The notes beneath the pieces are model-generated. The model was not told the origin of the DNA and ran no database searches. It worked only from the letters and a program-made list of their open reading frames with translations. A stretch of 64,000 bases of DNA from Ascaphus truei (taxonomy: Eukaryota; Chordata; Amphibia; Anura; Ascaphidae): positions 14,792,130 through 14,856,129 of the forward strand of contig CM071574.1 of the NCBI GenBank assembly GCA_036426205.1, in the 5' to 3' direction. Numbering within the stretch: position 1 is the stretch's first letter; the number at the start of each line of letters is the position of its first letter. The position numbers were made by a program, and so were the translations under genes. Shown here piece after piece: positions 55,668 through 64,000 of the stretch.

Positions 55668-55822
55668 CCACCTCAAATCCTGTCACGCCTAAGCCGCCTT
55701 TATTCAATACTTTGCTTTACTCGCTGGTGCCTATAATGGGGTTCGCAGTGATAGTGCTATTCTCGTTTTGGATGTACAGACATCACAAGCTGGCATATCC
55801 ACCAGTATTGGTCCCAACACAG
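55668..55822 (+). CDS. ACVR2A: Activin receptor type-2A, coding exon 4 (juxtamembrane and transmembrane)
   Basis: 155 bases encoding the end of Pro125 to Gln176. It starts TSNPVTPKPPLFNTLLYSLV, a Pro-rich extracellular stalk. A hydrophobic transmembrane helix follows at about residues 140-160 (LLYSLVPIMGFAVIVLFSFW). Then comes a basic stop-transfer RHHK and the cytoplasmic stretch LAYPPVLVPTQ that leads into the kinase domain in the next exon. The donor is cag-gtatgt, phase 0. I looked for the next exon (beginning DPGPPPPSP in the family) in 55823-64000 and did not see it, so the kinase-coding exons lie outside the window. The gene is therefore partial here, not truncated. Confidence 0.97.
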
Positions 55823-56534
55823 GTATGTTTTCAATGATCAGTTTTATGAAAATGTTTGTGTTTGGCAATTTGATTATTTATACTTGAATGGAAAGGTGTG
55901 TGCGTGTTTAAGATTTAAAGTTGCATATCTTTAATGTCATAAATATCTAAAGATATATATATATATATTTTTTTACAATGTGACAAGCAACTTAATTGCC
56001 TCCTTATACCTTATTTACTCTACCTGAGAGAGATGGCATGCCAATGAGCTATTTAAATGTCTTATTTTAAGAGTTCTTCTTTGTTTAAAAATGGTTCTGT
56101 CCTATTTACAGATCAATATATGCAAATAGACAAGGCATTACTCACGTAAAGATAACATTGCACATATATAATTACATATTCTTCAAGATGCATTAACTTG
56201 ACATTTAGAACTTTATTCTCTGATTTGCAGATGTGTGAGTATTTCTCCATCAGATCTTTAAACTACTTACTTCTGTTATGGTGCAAAATAAATGTGATAA
56301 AGGTTTAAATACCATCATGTTTTATTTTTTTCTCTAAAGATTCGATTGCCCGGTCTTTCCCCCAATTAATTGTGGCGGATGTATCTTTTCAATTAATCAA
56401 CAACAAATGTTTGTTTTGAAATCTGGCCCAGCTTTAAACGTTTTGGATGCGTGTTTTCTTTATTAAAACTAAATCCAGACAAACTGCCGGATAGCCTTTA
56501 ACCCAGGGGTTGCCAGCTCCAGTGCTCGAGCTAT

Positions 56535-57105
56535 TGTGTAAGCTCAATCCCTTGAGAGGTTACTGTGGTGTGCCTCTGATAGACCCGTCCGCGGTGATGC
56601 CAGTGGTACCGTGTACTCAGCTGCTAGCAGGCAGTTGCTATCTGCCCTGTGTCTTGCAAAGTACTACTCCAGTACTCTATGCCTCCTGTTCCTGTCATCG
56701 CATGCTGTGTCCTGCCTGGATTTCCACTGGGACTTCTACTTGCTCTCCTTTGGCTTTCCGGAAGACTGGGACATTACTCTTTCTATTACTGAGACTGCAT
56801 CCGAAAATATGAATTCCTTATAATAATTGGTATATCAATTTGTACTGCGACTTTACTTTCAAATGTGATCATTGAATTAATCAGATACAAAGAATACCAC
56901 TGACCCCCTGCTATCATCTTACCTCACCCATCCCCGTTTGCTGAACCGGGAGGGAAGGAGGATTAGAACGTGTGAATGAGTGAAGGGGAACCCCCATTCA
57001 ACATCCTGCCTGCTAGCAGCTGAGTACACGGTACCACTGGCATCACCGCGGACGGGTCTATAAGAGGCACACCACAGTAACCTCTCAAGGGATTGAGCTT
57101 ACACA
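56535..57105. repeat. Long inverted repeat, 100-bp arms, about 99% identical
   Basis: Left arm 56535-56634 and right arm 57006-57105 are reverse complements with one difference that I can see (ctctgatag against ctcttatag). The spacer of 371 bases is not palindromic. Arms this similar imply a recent event, or maintenance by gene conversion. Overlapping frames of 70-100 codons inside the left half have no recognised family. Confidence 0.9.
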
Positions 57106-57410
57106 TGGCCGTGTAAGTAATATATGGTTGTCACCATTTTAACCTCTCCCCCCATTCCCATCCGAATCTAACCAACCACTTGGGACAAGAAGAAGTTCTA
57201 GCTGCAAGATACCCCTATATACATTTGCTCACACAGGGCCGTGTGAGTATTTGACTACCAACAATTGTTAATTCATATACCACACTTCTATTTAGGACAT
57301 TGATCAGTATTTTATTAGGTCATCTCAGCACTGTTGTTATAGGTGTGTTTTCTTCTAATCCTTTGCTCCCCCTTTTTTTCTTCGTTCCCATATACCCCTG
57401 CTTTAACCCT

Positions 57411-57660
57411 TTGTGTGCACCATGACTTGGCTACATCACCATGAGGTCTGTCACGCCATAGGCATAATGACATACTGGCGACGTCATGGACTACTTTTTG
57501 CTAGAGTAGATGGCATGGGCATCTCGCCACCATTCCTCTTCCGTTTGCATTTTCAGTGATGTCCTGATCGTGTGATCACTCTCGACGAGCGGGCACATAA
57601 TTGCTATGTAACAGAGGCCGTGGCCCCTGGGGCACTTAAAGTGGGAGCAGCCCATATGGG
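57411..57660. mobile_element. Probable piggyBac-type MITE remnant
   Basis: ttaaccctttgtgtgcacc at 57411 matches the end of the TTAA-flanked element at 27040. The right end is not clear. ggcacttaaagtggg at 57630 is a possible degraded end. Confidence 0.45.
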
Positions 57661-57849
57661 TGAGGTCTACTAAGCTAGCGGTTTAGCTAAGCCCCACCCC
57701 CACTTACTCTTTACCTACGCCAACTTAAGCCTGACCGCTCGACGGCCGCCATCTTTTAAACATTTTGTCAATTTTCTCTTGGTACATTACACATAGTTAC
57801 TGCTGCCATGTCTGTTCTACCATATTTGTGTTTGTCATAGCCTAATATA

Positions 57850-59365
57850 CAGTGGTGAGAACGTTTGTGAACACCAATGATAATTATGGAAATAGTTTTT
57901 CCATGATAACCTTCTTGAATCAAAAGGAGTTTTTTTTTTTTTCTTTCTTTTCAAAAAAAAAAATATGCTTAGGGTTTATTTTAACCAATTCCATGTCTTT
58001 TGAAACAAAATGATCTGTGAATTAGACAGACAAACAATGAGTAATTAAGAGTCGGAGTATGTGAAAAGGTAAGTGAAACCCTGTTTTTATCAGCTAAATT
58101 CATGGGGATAATTAGAATCGGGTGTTTAAATTATTAGGTAGATATTCAGGTGTGAGTTTGGGAGGCCCCACCCTGTATAAAGACTACAAACTTTGTGAGT
58201 TTGGTCATCACCATACAGGTTGTATAGAAACATGTCATGCCACGATCAAAAGAAATCTGAGGACCACAGAAAAGCAGTTAGTGAGGCTCATCAATCTAGA
58301 TAGGGTTACAAAACAATTTCTCAGGATTTGGGGCTCCACTAATTCACTGTCAATTTACAAATGGAGAAAGTTAAAGACCACAGTCACTCTATCCAGAAGT
58401 GGTCGTCCTACCAAAATCTCTAAGAATAAACTGGCAAATCATACGGGAAGTCAAAAACACCCCAGAGTAACATCTAAAGATCTGCAGGCCACTCTCGCAT
58501 GGGCTAATGTGAGTGTGCATGACTAAACGATCAGAAAAAGACTGATCTACTGATCAGAAAAAGACTTAACAAGAATTGTATGCATGGAAGCATAGTTAGG
58601 AGTAAAGCACTGCTCTCTAAAAAGAACATTGCTGCCCATCTGAAGTCCGCCAAAGAGCACATTGATCATCCACAAGACTACTGGAATAATGTTCTCTGGA
58701 CAGATGAGTCAAAGGTAGAACTTTTTGGCCTCAATGAGAAACGTTGTTTGGCAAAAACCAAACACTGTTCGAACAGGAGAAGCTCATCCCAACCGTCAAG
58801 CATGGTGGTGGGTGTGTGATGGTTTGGGGCTGCTTTGCTGCCTCAGGACCTGGACGTCTTGCCATCATTGACACAACCATGAATTTGCATTGTATCAGAA
58901 GATTTTAGAGGAGAATGTCAGGCCATCCGTCCGTGAGATGAAGCCAAAGTGGGTCATGCAGCAAGACAATCATAAACATACAAGCAGATATACAAGAGAA
59001 TGATTGCAGAAGTTGAAATTCTGCGTTTTAGAATGGCCTAGTAAAAGTATCGATCTAAACCCCATCGAAATGTTGTGACAGGACCTGAAGTGAGATGTCC
59101 ATGCAAGGAAGCCCTCAAATGTTACTGAGTTGTAGCAGTTCTCTAAGGAGGAATGGACCAAATTTCCTCAAAACCGTTGAGAGAATGGCCAGCAGCTACA
59201 GGAAACGCTTGGTTGAAGCCATTGCTGCTCAAGAGGTACTGAATCTAAAGGCTCACATACTTTTTCACACATGGATATTGAATGTTGAATCATTTGTTGA
59301 TAAATGTTGAAAAAGTATCATATTTTGTGTAGGATATGTTTATATCTATTATTAGGACTTAGATT

Positions 59366-59368
<3 letters not shown>
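57850..59368 (+). mobile_element. Tc1/mariner transposon, inactive, 3' end lost
   Basis: The left end CAGTGGTGAGAACGTTTGTG follows a TA at 57848-57849, as expected for Tc1-type insertion. The transposase region follows. No right inverted repeat is found: homology runs to about 59365 and then passes directly into a TG microsatellite. Confidence 0.88.
58237..59262 (+). pseudogene. Tc1 transposase, degenerate
   Basis: Recognisable blocks in order: the start MPRSKEI (58237) then a stop; the DNA-binding half with WRKLKTTVTLSRSGRPTKIS and PRVTSKDLQATLAWANVSVH (58350-58520, shifted frame); LLSKKNIAAHLKSAKEHIDH and DYWNNVLWTDESKVELFG (58607-58730, first catalytic Asp in WTDES); KHGGG-VMVWGCFAASGPGRLA (58798-58865); QQDN-KHT (second Asp, about 58960); DLNPIE (catalytic Glu, about 59055); and ASYRKRLVEAIAA (59190-59230). 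The family length is about 340 residues. Multiple frameshifts and stops make it non-functional. It would have catalysed cut-and-paste transposition. Confidence 0.92.

Positions 59369-59419
<51 letters not shown>
59369..59419. repeat. (TG)n microsatellite
   Basis: About 25 uninterrupted TG units, directly abutting the truncated Tc1 element. Confidence 0.97.
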
Positions 59420-59420
<1 letters not shown>

Positions 59421-59942
59421 AGTCACCTGTGTGGTGGGGGTTAGCAGGGGTTGCTGGGACTTGTAGTCTCTGGGGCCTTCCCTTCTGACTTCCTTTGGAT
59501 GCTTGACATCCAAAATAAAATGACGTCACTTCTGGTTCTGCGCAGTCACTCACTTCCGTCATTATTTTCGTGACCATTCTGAGTTTTTTTTCCCCCTATC
59601 AGATTTTTGTGGGTGCCAGTGCCAGTGCCAGCAAAGAAGTTTCACTTCAAAACATATTAGATCAGCACTCAAAAATATCAATAAGAAAATTACGAATTCG
59701 CATTTTCTTTTTGGTCTCACCAAGTTTCTTCTTTAATATATCATAAATTGGCACAGTGAGACCAAAAGGAAAACGTGAATTTATAATTTTCTTGATACTT
59801 TTTTGGAGTACTGATTCAATATAAATATATGTATGGATAGATATTGATTGGATGCAAGGGTGAGTGCAAGTTCGTATCCTTTTTTTTGTTTTGTTTTTTT
59901 GTAGATTCTAGCGTGCATATGCACAAAGATATGGTGTAGTTT

Positions 59943-60041
59943 ACACACACATATATATACACACACATACACATACACACACATACACACACATACACAT
60001 ACACACACATACACACACACACACATATACACACACACAAA
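59943..60041. repeat. (CA)n/(CATACA)n microsatellite
   Basis: Interrupted CA units with ATA and TATA. The Cys/Val-rich 95- and 74-codon frames on the minus strand are translations of this repeat. Confidence 0.95.
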
Positions 60042-60653
60042 CTTTAAACCCCTTGTTTCAGAAAGCAAACCTATTTTTTGGAAAATTGCACCACACCATT
60101 ACTTAAAGGGTTAGTTTCTTAAAAACATTGGGGTTTACTAACCTGTCTTCCTACTGCAAAGCTTGGGGGGGGAATGGTGCCTTAAAAGTAGAAATAAAGC
60201 GCTTAACATATAAACATACATAACGTTTTATGAAACACTGTTTATCCAGGAAGGTGTTTTGTGTAAGCACTTGCTGCCAAAATGGAATCTTGGAAGAAGC
60301 AAACATATTTTTACTGTTGTACAACTTTGGCTAGATAAATTGAGGCACATGTATATAGATATATATCTCTACACATCTACACATACATGCGTGCACACAA
60401 ATATAAAATTGGGGGGGGTGGAGGGGGTGTTTTTTGCTATACGGTTGTTTTGGCCACCTGGGTCGTTTCATCATTGTACCTCTTAAAGACCAGTTGTGTT
60501 GCAGTCATGGGCATGGAATGAATTGAACCTCTAACTTTAACTACACCCCATTTTTACAATAAATAGTCATAAGCTATATATATTTAATGTGGTATGTAGT
60601 CACCGACCAGGACTGAAAAACAAACATTTAATTTATGCCCCAAACCTCTAAAA

Positions 60654-60928
60654 CGGGAGCGCAAACTTTTTTTCTTTGTGCCCCCCTGCAGGCGGTTCCC
60701 CTCTCTCCGCTCTCCCCCCCCCCTGCTTACCTCGGTTCCGGCGGCATGACATCACGTTGCCATGGCGACGTGTCCAAGGTAAGTCAGGTTTACAGAGGCC
60801 CTACAGCTCCCCTGGCACTTAATTTAAGTGCCTTAGGGAAGCGTGCAAGGCCTCTGTAAACCCTGCCCCTTCCGCTGTCAGTCTCGTGCCCTCCCTTGGG
60901 GTCGCGCCCCCCACTTTGCGCACCGCTG
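60654..60928. mobile_element. hAT-type MITE, CAGGGGTGCGC family, perfect TSD
   Basis: CGGGAGCGCAAACTTTTTTT start and CTTTGCGCACCGCTG end between identical ctctaaaa duplications (60646-60653, 60929-60936). A 10-C run at 60714-60723. Confidence 0.88.
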
Positions 60929-61859
60929 CTCTAAAACACAGAGGAGTGTATCACTAAGATGAATTATTGCCATGAGGATTTATTTTTGTAAATGGTATTT
61001 AATAAAAGAAAATGTACTCGACCAGTAGGGAATCTCAATTTAATACAATACATTTATCTACATCAAAAATATTTTTAATATTGCTGCATAACTTTGTTCA
61101 AGGTAAATCTATCCGCAACAATAACATGGAGTGGAAAGTGCAGATAATGTTACTTTTCTCAGGGTTTGTACTTGGCCAATACATTTACTCAACACATTCT
61201 GCTTTTGCGTGGGAATTATGTTCACTGTAACTCCTGTTGATAAGGCTGTGTGGTAACTGCTTCCGTCAGTGGGCTAGCTCGAAGAATGAGAACAATGCGG
61301 CTGGTTTAAAGAAAAATAAAAAATAATTTTACTGCCAGCCTGGCTTTACTGTGTGTTTTCAAGATGACATAGGCGTTGTGTAAAAATTCAGCACTTTTTA
61401 AATAGAATTCAGAATTTTAGAAAGTACAGTATTAATAGACAGATTTTTATTTTATGAAACATTTCTTAAAGATGAATACATTGATATAATTTATAGTTTC
61501 ATTCATCGGAAAGATTTTGATTCCCCCTAATGAAAGGTCCATATGGGGCCCATAATGTTGTGGTTTCACTGTTCTTGGCTGTCACATTTAATGGCGATCT
61601 TCATTATGAACTTGTTAGTAGAGCTTTACTTTGTATCTCTGTCTTTGAGGAGACCTGCACTTTGAAGAAATTGTTTGTCTGTTGTGTTGGCTGCACAAGC
61701 TGGATTCTCCTCGCTGGAGGCTGTTTCCCCGCACTATGGAATTGTAGAAAGTATTAGTAGACATGTTTCATAAAATAAAAATTTCTTAAAGATGCAAACA
61801 ATTATATAATATATAGTTTAGTTCATCGGAAATATTTAATTCCCCTAAAGTAACCATTT

Positions 61860-62278
61860 TACTTATTTTGAACTATTCATCCCAAGGGCAGTACAAAGGA
61901 TTCGGGGCCATCCCTTTAGGTTGGAGGAAAGGAAATTTCACCAGCAACAAAGGAAAGGGTTCTTTACAGTAAGGGCAGTTAAAATGTGGAATTCTTTACC
62001 CATGGAGACTGTGAGGGCAGATACAATAATTTTTTTCAAAAATAGGATTGGACATCTTTTTAGAAAGGAAAGTTATTCAGGGATATACCAAATAAGTAAA
62101 CATGGGAAGAATGTTGATCCAGGGATCTTGGAGTCAGGAAGGAATTTATTTTTCCCCTTAATGGGGTTTTTTCTTTGCCTTCCTCTTGATCAATAAGTAA
62201 GTATATATATAGGATAAAGTATCTGTTGTCTAAATTTAGCATAGGTTGAACTTGATGGACGTACGTCTTTTTTTCAAC
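61860..62278 (+). mobile_element. Retroelement (LINE-like) 3' end
   Basis: A frame at 61921-62080 reads FFTVRAVKMWNSLPMETVRA and FFKNRIGHLF, the WNSLP-type ending of LINE-encoded polymerases. The 3' part ends ggttgaacttgatggacgta followed by a T-rich tttttttcaacct, a phrase common in amphibian dispersed repeats. Its class is uncertain. Confidence 0.65.
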
Positions 62279-62887
62279 CTCGCTTCCAGACAGGGGAGTA
62301 TGGGAAAAGTCCATTTGACTAGGGGAATTAAAGGGGTTGTCACGGCAACCAATTCTAGCAGGCTGGAGAATAGAGAAGTATCCAAATGTATCCATTCCCA
62401 TCTGCAGTAGGAGTGAAGCTGCAGTGAAAACTTACATCCAAATAAAGGGCTAGCAGGCAGAGCTGCAGGGGGAGAGACGGGGGGGGGAGGTGGGGGGGGA
62501 AGAAGGGAACAGGTGGAACAGAAATAGAGAATCCTGTTCCAGGACAATGCACATCACATAGTTTATGGTCATTAATTATTTTTTTTGCCTTCCAATGATT
62601 ACATATAACTTTTGAGAACAAAGGAAACAACTTGAAAAAACTTCCACAATTTTCAGTTGTCGTACATTTAAAAGGGCAAAAAATGTTTTAAGTTGCCCGA
62701 TGACCACTTTTTAAATGCCGCTGCCATGAGTTCACTTTGGTCTGTTTTAGGACTTCTTTAGGAGAAGGTGATTTGCGTATCTAACCTGCAGTACACCACA
62801 TTCCCTAGTTCCGGTTGAGATCTGCAGGATTTCTGTTTATTCACAGAAGCATGTTGACTACAAGCCATGGAACTACATGACTAGTAA

Positions 62888-63197
62888 GGCTGCGCTTATA
62901 GTGCTGCTGGCGACTGCGACATCACAACGCGTCGTAGCAAGTACATGCAGTCTGTCGCGTGTGCCCATAGTGGTTGTGACCGCGACTGCGCTGCAGAGCG
63001 TTGGAGCGGTCACGAACGCCGGTAGTCAAAGGATTTTTACTTTCTCGGAGATCGCCGCGTGACCTCAGCGGTTCAGCCAATGAGGGCGAACCGCTCACAG
63101 CCACGCCTCCGCCACATCCCCTGTTGCCTTCCCTTGGTGGTCTGCACCGGAGTGCAGGAATCGCAATGGCAACAGCTGACATCACGGTCGTGTAGCC
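62888..63197. mobile_element. PIF/Harbinger-type MITE (H17)
   Basis: GGCTGCGCTTATAGTGC start and CACGGTCGTGTAGCC end, TAA on the left and GGT on the right. The core has cagccaatgagggcgaacc. Closest to H6 by interior wording (cagtc.gt.gcg...gcccatagtgg). Confidence 0.75.
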
Positions 63198-63344
63198 GGT
63201 CGGATAGCTAACACTTTAAGTATAGCATTAAGCAGCAACTACAAACGATTTATCCACATTACTTCCTGGTTTCTCCAGGGGGTTTAAATGTCCCACGAGA
63301 TTTGAACATCATCTTGTTTCCCTTGAATGGGAGAGGCCCTAGTA

Positions 63345-63517
63345 CAGCAGTGGCCAACTCGGTCCTCAAGTGTTACCAACAGGTCAGGTTTTCATGATAT
63401 CCCTGCTTTAGCGCAGGTGGCTGTCAAAGACTGAGACGTTGATTGAGCCACCTGTGCTGAAGCAGGGACATCCTGACAACTTGGTAGCCCTTGTGGACTG
63501 GGAGTTGGCTACCTTTG
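63345..63517. mobile_element. Palindromic hAT-type MITE (copy 3)
   Basis: CAGCAGTGGCCAACTC start and GAGTTGGCTACCTTTG end. Flanks ccctagta (63337-63344) and cactagta (63518-63525) match at 7 of 8. Same internal ggatatccctgctt / agcagggacatcc foldback as copies at 15442 and 50516. Confidence 0.82.
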
Positions 63518-64000
63518 CACTAGTAACTTCACTGGTAAATATCTCTGGAACCAGGAGGGATTGCTGCTTTAAGTACGGCTACACTTCATATGCCTTTTTG
63601 TTGGTCCTTCCATTACATGAAAGATTCAAAGAACAGGTTCAAAGAATTCAGAGTTTATACACATTGCTAACAGACACAGCCATTTCAGTCTGTTCCAGCT
63701 GGTTAAACAAGTGCAGTATAGTTTCACTTCATCCTTCACTATAAATTGCAAAAAAAAAATTTTTTGCCTGTTTCTCTATTTGTATAGAAAGATTTGTATG
63801 CAAAATATTACTGAAGCATTCTATATTCATAAGTGTTCATTGATGTATAATATATTCCATGGTATGTTGTGATGTTTTTAGTGAAATCTGCGATATTCCC
63901 GATTTTTAATTCGATTTTGAAGTAACCATACTCATTGTATATTTTGTAGTCCGCTGTTTACCCCTCTTTATTACTAAAGTTTTATTTTGGCCGAGTGGGC

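Larger units (their letters stand above)
55823..64000 (+). other. ACVR2A: ACVR2A intron 4, incomplete
   Basis: Begins gtatgt and has no matching acceptor-exon in the window. Contains a long inverted repeat, a dead Tc1, microsatellites and further MITEs. Segments 55823-56530, 60060-60640, 60940-61850, 62310-62880 and 63530-64000 show nothing I can name. Confidence 0.85.

Noticed and set aside
59369..60041. TG/CA repeats considered as a CRISPR-like or regulatory array
   Set aside because: Plain dinucleotide microsatellites with no spacers. The window is a vertebrate nuclear genome.
59781..60068. Cys/Val-rich frames over the CA repeat
   Set aside because: Direct translation of a microsatellite.
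55823..64000. Search for the first kinase-domain exon of ACVR2A
   Set aside because: No sequence encoding the expected DPGPPPPSP-type start or the glycine-rich loop was seen. The exon must lie beyond the window.

Overview
The window is vertebrate nuclear DNA, most likely from an amphibian and probably a frog. It holds the 5' part of one recognisable protein-coding gene on the + strand, the activin receptor type-2A gene (ACVR2A). The frog inference rests on the look of the receptor exons and on the repeat set: tRNA-derived SINEs with an L2-like tail, L2/CR1/Rex-like LINE ends, frog-type Tc1, and abundant Harbinger-, hAT- and piggyBac-type MITEs. I cannot name the species. Nothing here looks prokaryotic or viral.

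Layout. 1-17.8 kb is upstream intergenic DNA made of decayed repeats, with no supportable gene. 17.86-19.24 kb is a CpG-rich promoter and 5' leader with four CCAAT boxes, a YY1-type motif and at least two short upstream ORFs. Coding exon 1 (19240-19294) encodes the start and signal peptide. Intron 1 is about 29.2 kb (19295-48455). Exon 2 (48456-48663) and exon 3 (51154-51263) encode the ten-cysteine ligand-binding domain. Exon 4 (55668-55822) encodes the juxtamembrane and transmembrane segments. These exons splice in phase (1, 2, 1, 0) to give residues 1-176. The kinase exons lie beyond 64000, so intron 4 runs off the end.

The rest is transposon-rich. At least 17 short GC-rich elements share GGC...GCC ends, usually with TTA/TAA flanks (PIF/Harbinger-type MITEs), and make up about 8% of the window. 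Three or more hAT-type MITE families have 8-bp target duplications that can be read directly. A piggyBac-type MITE has TTAA flanks. There is also one dead Tc1 copy, several LINE 3' ends, polypyrimidine minisatellites, AT/TG/CA microsatellites and a near-perfect 100-bp inverted repeat.

The most interesting gene-level observations are two exon-like stretches that fit the ACVR2A frame. One is an 81-nt phase 1-1 open cassette in intron 1 (34669-34749). The other is a possible alternative terminal exon just after exon 3 (51505-51584) that would give a receptor without kinase. Both are hypotheses from splice signals and reading frame alone.
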